Shown here in pieces: positions 17,833-25,615 of a stretch of DNA of 64,000 nucleotides. The stretch covers positions 248,001-312,000 of the forward strand of contig JACKDP010000002.1 in the NCBI GenBank assembly GCA_020633435.1, written 5' to 3'. Numbering within the stretch: position 1 is the stretch's first letter; each line of letters begins with the position of its first letter. Position numbers and translations under genes: made by a program. Origin of the DNA: Myxococcales bacterium. Lineage in GTDB: Bacteria; Myxococcota_A; Bradymonadia; UBA7976; UBA1532. The notes under the pieces were generated by a model. That model did no database searches. It had not been told where the DNA came from and saw nothing but the letters and a program-made list of their open reading frames with translations.

Positions 17833-18253
17833 CGGTCACCTCCGGATCCAGGCGAACGATGCGCAAGACGCGGCTCTGGTGACGCCCCCCCCATGCGATC
17901 ACGGCGCCGGTGAACGTCGCCTCCAGATCGACGTTGCGCCCGGCGTCATCCGCGAAGCGCTCGAGGAGGAGCGCCACCTGGTCCTCGCCGTCCTCTTCCG
18001 GCAGCTCGATGGCCACGCGCTCCCAGCCCTGCGGCGTCTTCACCTCCACGTGCAGCTCCGGCCGCCCGCCCAGGCAGGGCGGCGGGTTGAGGCGCGCCGT
18101 GTAGACGCCCCGGCCTTCCGGCAGCGGTGGCCGCCGGGCCGGCTCGGCGCCACAGGCCGCCAGGAAGAACACGAGACTGCAGAGGACGCGCGCCACGAAT
18201 CGCACCAGCCGAGGGGATAGCGGCGCAGTGTAGCACTGACGCGCGCTGATCAT
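17822..18253 (-). CDS. Small lipoprotein, unknown function
   Basis: About 143 residues with the hydrophobic segment VLCSLVFFLAAC ending in a lipobox. The start is uncertain: the ATG at 18253 leaves a 20-residue basic lead; a GTG at 18205 (MRFVARVLCSLVFFLAAC) gives a more typical signal but has no clear ribosome site. The mature protein has beta strands (ELHVEVKTPQGWERVAIEL) and no recognised motif. It heads an operon with the ferredoxin and kinase. The divergent promoter region toward panB is 18254-18432. Confidence 0.6.
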   Translation of the reverse strand: MISARQCYTAPLSPRLVRFVARVLCSLVFFLAACGAEPARRPPLPEGRGVYTARLNPPPCLGGRPELHVEVKTPQGWERVAIELPEEDGEDQVALLLERFADDAGRNVDLEATFTGAVIAWGGRHQSRVLRIVRLDPEVTDEP

Positions 18254-18432
18254 GGTATCGTCCATCGCCCGCGGGGACCGCGGAGCTGCCACCCGACGAC
18301 CGGGCGGGGGCGGCATCCGGCGCGACGCGCGCACACTGTCCAACAACCGGCCGGCGGGCCGACGCTCCGTCCCCGCCGCTCATGCTTTTGCCTGGAGCCC
18401 GCGCCGCGGACCCGGGACGAAAGGACGCCGCG

Positions 18433-19230
18433 ATGCCTCGCATCAGCACCCATACGCTCAGGAAGAAGGCCCAGGACGGCGAGAAGATCGTCATGGTGAC
18501 CTGCTACGACGCCACCTTCGCGCGCCTCGTCGACGCCGCCGGGGTGGACGCCATCCTCATCGGCGACAGCCTCGGCATGGTCATCCAGGGCCACGAGCAC
18601 ACCATCCCGGTGACCCTCGACGATGTCATCTACCACTGCCGGGCCGTCGCCCGCGGCTGCGCCCGCCCCCACCTCGTGGGCGACCTGCCCTTCGGCACCT
18701 ACCAGGCCAGCACCGACGACGCCCTCCGCAGCGCCGCCCGCTTGCTCAAGGAAGGCTGCGTCCAGTCGGTCAAGCTCGAAGGCGGCGAGGCGGTCACGGA
18801 GTCCGTGTACCGCATGACCCAGGCTGGCATTCCGGTCATGGGCCACCTGGGCCTCACCCCGCAGTCGGTCCACCAGTTCGGCGGCTACCGCGTCCAGGGC
18901 CGGACGACCTCCGCCGCCGAGCGCCTGCTCGCCGAGGCCCGCGCGCTGCAGGACGCCGGCGCCTTCAGCCTCGTCCTCGAAGGCGTGCCCGCCGACCTCG
19001 CCGAGCGCGTCACCGACACCCTCGACATCCCGACCATCGGCATCGGCGCCGGACCGGCCTGCGACGGCCAGGTGCTGGTGCTCTACGATCTGCTCGGGCT
19101 CGACGACCGCTTCAACCCCAAGTTCCTCAAGAAGTTCGACAACTTGCAGGAGCGCGTCGTCGACGCGGTCAGCCGCTTCGGCCGCGAAGTCCGCACCGGC
19201 GACTTCCCCACCGCCCACCACAGCCACTAG
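18433..19230 (+). CDS. panB: 3-methyl-2-oxobutanoate hydroxymethyltransferase
   Basis: A 265-residue ketopantoate hydroxymethyltransferase, which adds a hydroxymethyl group from 5,10-methylene-THF to alpha-ketoisovalerate as the first step of pantothenate/CoA synthesis. Motifs seen: TCYDATFARLVD, ILIGDSLGMV (metal Asp), VKLEGG, GHLGLTPQ, and IGIGAG with CDGQVLVLYDLLG. The ATG at 18433 fits the family start (MPRISTHTLRKKAQDGE); a longer in-frame lead from 18382 is Ala/Arg-rich and not conserved in character. No panC or panD neighbour is in the window. Confidence 0.95.
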   Translation: MPRISTHTLRKKAQDGEKIVMVTCYDATFARLVDAAGVDAILIGDSLGMVIQGHEHTIPVTLDDVIYHCRAVARGCARPHLVGDLPFGTYQASTDDALRSAARLLKEGCVQSVKLEGGEAVTESVYRMTQAGIPVMGHLGLTPQSVHQFGGYRVQGRTTSAAERLLAEARALQDAGAFSLVLEGVPADLAERVTDTLDIPTIGIGAGPACDGQVLVLYDLLGLDDRFNPKFLKKFDNLQERVVDAVSRFGREVRTGDFPTAHHSH

Positions 19231-19670
19231 CCCCGCAGCCCGCAAGCGGCGCGGGCCTCGAGCGGCCGCGCAGCTCCCGGCCGTCCTACCGGGTACGCTC
19301 GCGGCCAGCTCCCGGCCGTCCGGCCGTCCTACCGGGTACGCTCGCGGCCGTCCGAAATCCTACCGGGTACGCTCGCGGCCGCCTGCAATCGTGCGCTGGG
19401 GGCGGAACCGCCCCGGCAATCGTGCGCCGCAACCGTCTACCGGGTAGGCGGGCGGGGACCTGCAATGGTGCGCTGGGGCTGGAATTTGGGGTGGGGGGTG
19501 GGGCTCGGCAGGCGGTTGGCTGCTGGGAGTGGGGGACGCTTGGGAGGCGGGCGACGTCGGTGGGGTCGTCGAGGGACCACGCGGGTGTCCCGACGCGTGA
19601 CGGCGGGCGCACGGCGCCCGCGCGGCCCTGGCCGGTCAGCTTCAACGTCTTCGGTGTCGCCGGCCGGCCG
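19231..19670. repeat. Intergenic cluster of degenerate repeats beside the transposase
   Basis: A 440-bp gap with no gene. A 23-bp unit starting TCCTACCGGGTACGCTCG occurs at 19284-19306, 19327-19349 and 19358-19380; its core TACC-G-GGTA is a short palindrome, seen again at 19438 in shortened form. A second unit, CTGCAATCGTGCGCTGGGG, is at 19383-19401 with near copies at about 19415 and 19460-19478. GGGGTGGGGGGTGGGG at 19488-19503 could form a G-quadruplex. Short palindromic repeats next to a RAYT-type transposase gene suggest REP-like elements; this is inference. Confidence 0.55.
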
Positions 19671-20606
19671 TCAGGCCGCGCCGGCTCGCGGTCGCCTCGG
19701 TCGCGAGAAGGCCGGCGGCAGCGTGTGCGCCGGCCACGGGATCATCACCTGCGTCGGGTCGTCCTGCCAGGCGTAGTAGGCCAGCGTCGACACCGTGTAG
19801 GCCGCACGCAGCTCGGCATGCACCTCCCGCCACCGCTGCTGGTGCTCCTTCGGCCCATGGACCACCGGCGCCGGGCTGCGGTCCCGTGTCTTCGGCCGCG
19901 TCATCGGGTCGATCCGCCGCAGCGCCTCCGGCTCCGGAATCCGCACGCCCGCCTTCTTCCGCTTCGGCCGCGCCTCCGCCGCCAGCCCATCCGCCAGCGT
20001 CCACATCAGCGCCCGGTGGTCCTTCGCCGACAGCTCCTCCAGCCCCGGGAGCCGGTCGACGCGCACCTTCAGCGTCATCGGCTCCTGGTTCGCGTACCGA
20101 AACACCCCCTCCACCGCCTTGCCGAACAGCAGGAAGGGCGTCGAGCTGGGGAAGATGTCGTCCGCTGGGTGCCGCACCAGGAACTGCGCCGTCGCCTGGC
20201 CCATGATGTACCGCAGCCGCTCCAGCGCGTGCTCCAGCGTCGTGATCTGGATGCAGTGGTTCTGCTCCAGCAGGCTGCCCGTCCGGTCCAGCAACTTGTT
20301 GATCCGCTTGGAGATCTCTCGCAGCGTCCACTCCAGGAACGCGCTCTTCTGGCGCAGCGTCGGCGCGCCGATGAGCAGGTGCAGGTGGTTGGACAGGAAG
20401 TGGAAGGCGTAGACGTCGATGAGCGGGAACATCCGCTGGGCCTGGGCCAGCACGCCCAGCAGAATCTCGGAGCACTTCTCCGTCGGGACGAGCGCGAAGC
20501 GGTCGTCGACCACCTTGCTCGTCGTCTCGTAGATCATCATCAGCGCCCCGAGCCGCGCGGTGTGGACCGCATACTCGGGCAGCTCGATGCGCAGCTTCTC
20601 GGCCAT
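19671..20606 (-). CDS. IS200/RAYT-like Y1 transposase
   Basis: A 311-residue protein with an ATG at 20606 behind GGAGGCC. The core has the HUH nuclease signature in the form FHFLSNHLHLLIG, close to the (M)PNHvHLLv motif of REP-associated tyrosine transposases, and RLRYIMGQATAQFL at the position of the family's catalytic Tyr segment (YIxxNP). The C-terminal 100 residues are basic and not typical of the family. RAYTs are single-copy domesticated relatives of IS200/IS605 transposases that act on REP palindromes; no flanking ends of a mobile copy were recognised. Confidence 0.75.
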   Translation of the reverse strand: MAEKLRIELPEYAVHTARLGALMMIYETTSKVVDDRFALVPTEKCSEILLGVLAQAQRMFPLIDVYAFHFLSNHLHLLIGAPTLRQKSAFLEWTLREISKRINKLLDRTGSLLEQNHCIQITTLEHALERLRYIMGQATAQFLVRHPADDIFPSSTPFLLFGKAVEGVFRYANQEPMTLKVRVDRLPGLEELSAKDHRALMWTLADGLAAEARPKRKKAGVRIPEPEALRRIDPMTRPKTRDRSPAPVVHGPKEHQQRWREVHAELRAAYTVSTLAYYAWQDDPTQVMIPWPAHTLPPAFSRPRRPRAGAA

Positions 20607-20723
20607 GGCGGGGGGCCTCCACTTTCGGTTGCCCCCTTCACATCGGTCAGTCGCGCCGCGTGTCGCGCACTTTCTGAAAAAAACTTCGTGCTTCCACCGC
20701 CGCGCTGCCCGCCGCGGCTGGCC

Positions 20724-20752
20724 TTGACGCCAGCAACCGGGCCGCGTATCTT
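20724..20752 (+). promoter_or_regulatory. Sigma-70-type promoter for the rpsF operon
   Basis: TTGACG at 20724-20729 and TATCTT at 20747-20752 are separated by exactly 17 bp, close to the TTGACA/TATAAT consensus in an otherwise very GC-rich region. Transcription would begin near 20759, leaving a leader of about 110 nt before the rpsF ATG. Confidence 0.7.
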
Positions 20753-20817
20753 GCCGCGCCCTCTTGCCAGTGGCGGAGGGTGCACAGGCGGTGGATGCCG
20801 CCTCGTGGAAGCTCCCT

Positions 20818-20840
20818 GCTCGCGAGAGGTGCTCGCGGGC
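20818..20840 (+). promoter_or_regulatory. Stem-loop in rpsF leader, possible autoregulatory site
   Basis: GCTCGCGAG at 20818-20826 can pair with CTCGCGGGC at 20832-20840 (one G-U pair) around a 5-base loop, in the leader just before the ribosome site AAGGGAGA. S6:S18 complexes bind leader hairpins to control this operon in several bacteria; whether this hairpin is that element is not shown by the sequence. Confidence 0.35.
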
Positions 20841-20868
20841 TGCTGAAACCCGAAGGGAGAGCCCGGGA

Positions 20869-21285
20869 ATGATCCGACAGAAGCTCCGCAAGTACGAGTT
20901 GATCTATCTCGTACAGCCGGAGGCCACCGACGAGGAGCGCGAGAAGATCGCCGAGCGCGTCGACCTGGCCTTCGAGAAGTTCGAGAACGCCCGCGTCCTG
21001 CGCAAGGAGGACTGGGGCAAGCGGAAGCTCGCCTACGAGATCCGCAAGTTCAACAAGGCCTTCTACCAGTACCAGGTCTTCGTGGGTCCTCCGGGCCTCA
21101 CGGCCGAGATCGAGCGGGTGCTGCGCATGCTGGACAACTGCATGCGCTACCTGACCATCAAGCTCGACGAGGGCCTGGATCCCGAGGCCGAGATCATCGA
21201 CGAGCCGGAGCCGGTTCGCGGTGCGATGCGCCCCGTGGTCGTGGATGACGACGACGACGACTTCGAGGAGGACGACGATGCGTAA
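20869..21285 (+). CDS. rpsF: 30S ribosomal protein bS6
   Basis: A 138-residue bS6 (RKYELIYLVQPEATDEE; KEDWGKRKLAYEIRKFNKAFYQ-type core; CMRYLTIKL), binding 16S rRNA with bS18 in the platform. The C-terminal tail is a run of Asp/Glu, a common bS6 feature. The start at 20869 follows AAGGGAGA; the longer upstream frame is not bS6-like. Its last eight bases overlap the bS18 start, so synthesis of the binding partners is coupled. Confidence 0.96.
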   Translation: MIRQKLRKYELIYLVQPEATDEEREKIAERVDLAFEKFENARVLRKEDWGKRKLAYEIRKFNKAFYQYQVFVGPPGLTAEIERVLRMLDNCMRYLTIKLDEGLDPEAEIIDEPEPVRGAMRPVVVDDDDDDFEEDDDA

Positions 21286-21523
21286 GTTCGGCGGCTACCG
21301 GGGGCGTCGGCGCAAGAAGGTCGACCGCTTCCAGGCGGACAAGACCCTGGTCATCGACTACAAGGATCCCTCGGTCCTGAAGTACTTCGTGACCGAGCGG
21401 GGCAAGATCGTGCCGCGGCGCGTCTCGGGCCTCACGGCCAAGAACCAGCGGCGGGTGACCCAGGCCATCAAGCGCGCGCGCATGGTCGCGCTGATGCCCT
21501 TCACCACCGTCAAGGCGCACTGA
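21278..21523 (+). CDS. rpsR: 30S ribosomal protein bS18
   Basis: An 81-residue bS18 (VDRFQADKTLVIDYKDPS, PRRVSGLTAKNQRR, AIKRARMVALMPFT), assembling with bS6 on the 30S platform. It is the zinc-free type, as no Cys cluster is present. The ATG lies within the last codons of rpsF (8-base overlap), and rplI starts 13 bp after its stop. Confidence 0.96.
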   Translation: MRKFGGYRGRRRKKVDRFQADKTLVIDYKDPSVLKYFVTERGKIVPRRVSGLTAKNQRRVTQAIKRARMVALMPFTTVKAH

Positions 21524-21536
21524 GGAGGGGTCCATC

Positions 21537-22013
21537 ATGCAGGTCATCCTGCGAGAAGAGGTCCAGCACCTGGGTGACGTGGGCGATCTGGTGACGGTGA
21601 AGGCGGGCTACGGGCGCAACTACCTGCTGCCCCGCGGCCTGGCCGTCATCGCCAACGAGCGCCAGATCCGTCGCCTGGAGCACGAGAAGCGCGTCATCGC
21701 CAAGCGCCTCGAGCGCATGAAGCGGGGCGCCGAGGACCGCAAGAAGCAGATCGACAAGATCGTGCTGGTCATCAAGAAGGCTGCGGGCGAGTCCGGCAAG
21801 CTGTTTGGCTCGGTGACGACGATGGAGATCGACGCCCTCCTCCGCGAGCAGGGCTACGAGATCAACCGCCGCAAGATCCTCATGCCGGACGCCATCAAGA
21901 CCCTGGGCGAGCACCGCGTGAGCCTGAAGCTGCACAAGGACGTGGTGGCCACCATCACCGTCATCGTGCAGTCCGAGAACCCCGCCGCGCAGACGGACGC
22001 CGCGGAGGCCTGA
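21537..22013 (+). CDS. rplI: 50S ribosomal protein bL9
   Basis: A 158-residue bL9 with the N-terminal RNA-binding domain (MQVILREEVQHLGDVGD, VKAGYGRNYLLPRGLAV), the long connecting helix (about residues 40-75) and the C-terminal domain (GKLFGSVTTMEI; GYEINRRKI). GAGGAGGGG precedes the ATG. It sits between rpsR and dnaB in the order conserved in many bacteria. Length is slightly above the usual 147-150 because of an Ala-rich tail. Confidence 0.96.
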   Translation: MQVILREEVQHLGDVGDLVTVKAGYGRNYLLPRGLAVIANERQIRRLEHEKRVIAKRLERMKRGAEDRKKQIDKIVLVIKKAAGESGKLFGSVTTMEIDALLREQGYEINRRKILMPDAIKTLGEHRVSLKLHKDVVATITVIVQSENPAAQTDAAEA

Positions 22014-22053
22014 GCCTCCTCGGGGTCCGCCCCAGCTTGGGTCGGAGGCCAGC

Positions 22054-23394
22054 ATGTCGACGGCGCGCCACCTGGAAGCTCAGGAGGCGGAGCTCTCCGT
22101 CCTCGGCGGGGTGCTCCTCGACAACACGGCCCTGGACCGGGTCTCCACACTGGTCGACCCGGCCGATTTCTTTGTCCCCCGCCACCAGATCGTCTTTCGC
22201 ACCATGGTGCGCCTGGCCGAGATCGAGAGCCCTCTCGATCCCGTGACCCTGGCGACCGCCCTGGAGCAGGCGGGCGAGCTGGAGGCGGTGGGGGGCATGG
22301 ACTACCTGGTCCAGCTCTCCGAGGCGACGGCCTCGGCGGTCAACGTCGAGCACCACGCCGGAATCGTTCATGAATACGCGGAGGTACGCCGCCTCATCCA
22401 GGTGTGTGAGGAGGTCGTCCAGAAGGCCCGCGGGGGCGACTACGAGGACACCGAGCGCCTCTTCGACGAGGCCCAGCAGGCCGTCTACGAGGTGGGGCAG
22501 GCCCGGCAGGGCCGCCACTTCACCACCATGGCCGGCGCGCTCAAGCAGGCCATCGAGAAGGTGCAGCGGGCCTACGAGCTGAAGAGCTCCGTCACCGGGA
22601 CGCCGACGGGCTTCCTGGCCCTCGACGCCCGCACCGCCGGCCTGCAGGCGGGTGACCTGATCATCCTCGCCGCCCGCCCCGCCATGGGGAAGACGGCCCT
22701 GGCCCTGAACATGGCCACCAACGCCGCGCTCCTCGGCAAGTGCTCCGTCGCCATCTTCAGCCTCGAGATGCCCACCGTGCAGCTCGCCGGCCGTATCCTC
22801 GCCTCCGAGGCCCGGGTCGACGGCGAGCGCATGCGCACCGGCCACCTCAGCGACGGCGACATCGACCGCCTGCTCCAGGGGGTCAAGCGCATGAACGAGC
22901 TGTCGGTGCACATCGACGACACGCCGGGCATCTCGGTGATGGAGTGCCGCTCCAAGTGCCGCCGCCTCGCCAGCGAGCGGACGCTGCCACCCCTGGGCCT
23001 GGTGGTCGTCGACTACCTCCAGCTCATGAAGGGCCGCGCCAACATCAAGAGCCGCGAGCAGGAGATCAGCGAGATCAGCCGGAACCTCAAGGCCCTCGCC
23101 AAGGAGCTGAGCGTCCCCGTCGTCGCCCTCTCCCAGCTCAACCGCGGCGTCGAGTCGCGCCCCAACAAGCGGCCTCAGCTCTCGGATCTGCGTGAGTCCG
23201 GCGCCATCGAGCAGGACGCCGACATCATCATGTTCGTGTATCGTGATGAGTACTACAACGAGGACTCCGAGGACCGGGGCATCGCCGAGGTGATCATCGG
23301 CAAGAACCGAAGCGGCTCGACCGGCACGGCGAAGCTGAAGTTCTTCAAGCAGTGGACCCGGTTCGACAACCTCGAGGACGAGGGGCCGCGATGA
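22054..23394 (+). CDS. dnaB: Replicative DNA helicase DnaB
   Basis: A 446-residue hexameric helicase. The N-terminal primase-interacting domain (EAELSVLGGVLLDNTALDRV) is followed by a linker and the RecA-like motor with Walker A (ARPAMGKTALAL, about residues 207-218), Walker B (LVVVDYLQLM), SREQEISEISR and QLNRGVESRPNKRPQLSDLR. Full length without an intein, unlike some homologues. Its stop overlaps the next response regulator start (ATGA), an unusual coupling of a core replication gene to a signalling gene. Confidence 0.97.
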   Translation: MSTARHLEAQEAELSVLGGVLLDNTALDRVSTLVDPADFFVPRHQIVFRTMVRLAEIESPLDPVTLATALEQAGELEAVGGMDYLVQLSEATASAVNVEHHAGIVHEYAEVRRLIQVCEEVVQKARGGDYEDTERLFDEAQQAVYEVGQARQGRHFTTMAGALKQAIEKVQRAYELKSSVTGTPTGFLALDARTAGLQAGDLIILAARPAMGKTALALNMATNAALLGKCSVAIFSLEMPTVQLAGRILASEARVDGERMRTGHLSDGDIDRLLQGVKRMNELSVHIDDTPGISVMECRSKCRRLASERTLPPLGLVVVDYLQLMKGRANIKSREQEISEISRNLKALAKELSVPVVALSQLNRGVESRPNKRPQLSDLRESGAIEQDADIIMFVYRDEYYNEDSEDRGIAEVIIGKNRSGSTGTAKLKFFKQWTRFDNLEDEGPR

Positions 23395-23807
23395 GCGACG
23401 AGGGCATCGACGTGCTGGTCGTGGAGGACGACGCCCTCAACGCGCGCCTCCTGACGCGCTTCTGCCGGACGCTGGGCCACGCCCCCCGGGTCGCCCAGGA
23501 TGGCTCCGCGGCCCTCACGGCCATCGCGAAGCGCGTGCCGGATCTCGTCCTGCTCGACCTCATGCTGCCTCTCATCGATGGCTTCGGGGTGCTGACCCAC
23601 CTGCGCTCCCAGCCCGAGACGGCGGGCCTTCCCGTCATCATGGTGACGGCCGTGACCGAGGCCGAGACGCTGGCCCGCCTCGTCGATCTGGGGGCGGATG
23701 ACATCGTGGGAAAACCCTTTCGATTCAAGGATCTAGGCGCACGGATCGACGCGACGCTCGCCGCGCGCCGGTTCCTCGCCGATCTGGGGGCTCCGCCCAG
23801 CCCCTGA
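23391..23807 (+). CDS. Single-domain response regulator
   Basis: A 138-residue stand-alone receiver domain. Acidic pair VVEDD, phospho-acceptor Asp in DLVLLDLMLP, switch Thr in VTA and Lys in GKPFR are all present, so it should be phosphorylated by a histidine kinase or phosphotransfer protein; none is encoded nearby. With no output domain it must act by protein-protein contact. Translationally coupled to dnaB (ATGA). Confidence 0.9.
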   Translation: MSDEGIDVLVVEDDALNARLLTRFCRTLGHAPRVAQDGSAALTAIAKRVPDLVLLDLMLPLIDGFGVLTHLRSQPETAGLPVIMVTAVTEAETLARLVDLGADDIVGKPFRFKDLGARIDATLAARRFLADLGAPPSP

Positions 23808-23913
23808 GGCGGCGGCGGTCCGCGCCCCTTGCTGGCCGGGTGGGACCGTGCTAGCAGGCAAACGTTGTACGTTGGAGGCGTCGACCCTGGACGTCGACGT
23901 GGAGGAGCCCGGC

Positions 23914-24513
23914 ATGGCGGTCAACATCAGCATCCTCATCATCGACGACGATGAGGACATCTGCGAGTACATGAAGACCCTGCTCCTGGCCACCGGGTAC
24001 CAGGTCGAGACGCTCTCCGACCCCACCCTGGCCGAGGAGAAGGTCCGGTCCGAGGAGTACCACCTCCTCATCGTGGACCTGATGATGCCGAAGATGGACG
24101 GCATCGAGCTCATCAAGCAGATCCGCCGGGCCGACAGCGACGTGGCCGTGGTGGTCTTCACCGGCTACCCGTCGGTCGAGACCGCCGTCGACGCCCTCAA
24201 GCTCAACGTCTCCGACTACATCAAGAAGCCCTTCGACGTGGACGAGTTCCGCGAGAAGATCGCCGACGTCCTGCGCCGCAAGGGGCTGCTGCTCAACCCC
24301 GAGGCCGAGCTGCACCGCACCATCGGCCACAACATCCGGCGCATCCGCAAGGAGAAGGAGCTGACGCTCAAGCAGCTCGCCCGCCGCACGAGCCTGTCGG
24401 TGAGCCTCCTGAGCCAGATCGAGCGCGCGGAGTCGAGCGCGTCGGTGAGCTCGCTCTACAAGGTGGCCGTCGCCCTCGGCGTGAAGCTGACCGTCCTGTT
24501 CGGCGAGTACTGA
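23914..24513 (+). CDS. Receiver-XRE fusion response regulator
   Basis: A 199-residue protein: receiver domain at about 1-125 (ILIIDDDEDICEY, phospho-Asp in LLIVDLMMPKMDG, Thr in FTGYPS, Lys in KKPF) joined to an XRE/Cro-type helix-turn-helix at about 135-195 (LTLKQLARRTSLSVSLLSQIERAESSAS shortened here to LKQLARRTSLSVSLLSQIE). GGAGGAG lies 6 bases before the ATG. Receivers are usually fused to OmpR, NarL or Fis-type outputs, so an XRE output is uncommon. Probably a phosphorylation-controlled transcription factor; targets unknown. Confidence 0.9.
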   Translation: MAVNISILIIDDDEDICEYMKTLLLATGYQVETLSDPTLAEEKVRSEEYHLLIVDLMMPKMDGIELIKQIRRADSDVAVVVFTGYPSVETAVDALKLNVSDYIKKPFDVDEFREKIADVLRRKGLLLNPEAELHRTIGHNIRRIRKEKELTLKQLARRTSLSVSLLSQIERAESSASVSSLYKVAVALGVKLTVLFGEY

Positions 24514-24515
24514 TC

Positions 24516-25496
24516 GTGCGCCGCCTGATCGCGCCCGCCCTGGTCCTGCTGGTCTCGACCACGGCCCTGGGCCGCGATCCCGGCAAGCTCATCGTCTACC
24601 CCACCCACGGCAGCCCCACCCATGTGCACCTCCAGGGCCGCTTCCTGGAGGACGAGCACATCGCCCCCGCCCGGGCCACCGACGGCAAGCTGAAGAACGC
24701 CTGGCGCACCCTCCGGCAGCTCAAGTCCGAGGAGATCAAGGGCGCCCGCATCCAGCTCCAGGTCGGGACGCAGACGTTCACCGCGCTCACCGATCACGAC
24801 GGCGTCTTCGAGGTGGAGGGGGCCATCACGGGCGCGCGGCTCCGGCCCGGTCCGAACTCGGTGCTGGCGGTCGCGCTGGACGATCGGGGGCACCACGCCG
24901 TCCCCGCCCGGGGCCAGGTCTTCATCCTGCCGGCCACGCCCGCCGTGGCCGTGATCAGCGACATCGACGACACCGTGGTCGTCTCGAACATCACCTCCAA
25001 GCGGGGCATGATCAAGACGGCCCTCTTCAGCAACGCCGCCCAGCTCCGGGCCACCCCGGGCACGGCCGAGGCCCTGCGTCGCGCCGCCTCGGCGGGCGCC
25101 GTGGCGACGTTCTACCTCAGCGGCAGCCCCCAGAACTTCGCCGAACGCATCCAGGAGTTCTTTCGGATCAACGGCTTCCCCGCCGGCCCCGTGCTCCTGA
25201 AGAATTTCGGCACTGACCCGACCTTCGATCAGGTGCGCTACAAGACGGGCCGCCTCGAGCGCATCCTGGCCGCCCACCCGAAGACCCGGTTCGTGCTGCT
25301 GGGCGACTCCGGGGAGCGCGATCCCGAGATCTACGCCGCGCTGCGGACCCGCCACCCCGATCGGGTGGTGGCCATCGTCATCCGCGAGGTGCCGGGCGGC
25401 GACAACCAGCCGAGCCGCTTCACGGGAATGACGCTCGTCCCCGACTTCTCCGCGACCCCCGACATCCTGGCCACCGCGGTGCGCGCCACCCCATAA
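24516..25496 (+). CDS. App1-like phosphatidate phosphatase (HAD), secreted
   Basis: A 326-residue protein with a GTG start 2 bases after the previous stop and an N-terminal signal (MRRLIAPALVLLVSTTALG). The C-terminal half is the App1 catalytic domain: HAD motif I AVISDIDDTVV, motif II FYLSGSP, and a late Lys and acidic motif (KTGRLERIL, LLGDSGERDPEIY). The N-terminal half is a beta domain. Yeast App1 hydrolyses phosphatidic acid; bacterial members are presumed periplasmic lipid phosphatases. All key HAD Asp residues are intact. Confidence 0.85.
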   Translation: MRRLIAPALVLLVSTTALGRDPGKLIVYPTHGSPTHVHLQGRFLEDEHIAPARATDGKLKNAWRTLRQLKSEEIKGARIQLQVGTQTFTALTDHDGVFEVEGAITGARLRPGPNSVLAVALDDRGHHAVPARGQVFILPATPAVAVISDIDDTVVVSNITSKRGMIKTALFSNAAQLRATPGTAEALRRAASAGAVATFYLSGSPQNFAERIQEFFRINGFPAGPVLLKNFGTDPTFDQVRYKTGRLERILAAHPKTRFVLLGDSGERDPEIYAALRTRHPDRVVAIVIREVPGGDNQPSRFTGMTLVPDFSATPDILATAVRATP

Positions 25497-25615
25497 GATC
25501 GGGCGGATCCGCGACGCACAGGGGAGCATGCCCTGCTATACTCGGGGCCGTCTTGTGCGCACCGGTCGGGCGGCCGGCGCGTGTTGCCAACGCCACCCCG
25601 GGGTCGCCCAGCCTG

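Noticed and set aside
16204..17913. 569-residue plus-strand frame
   Set aside because: Antisense to an intact kinase domain and a ferredoxin; no start site or motif.
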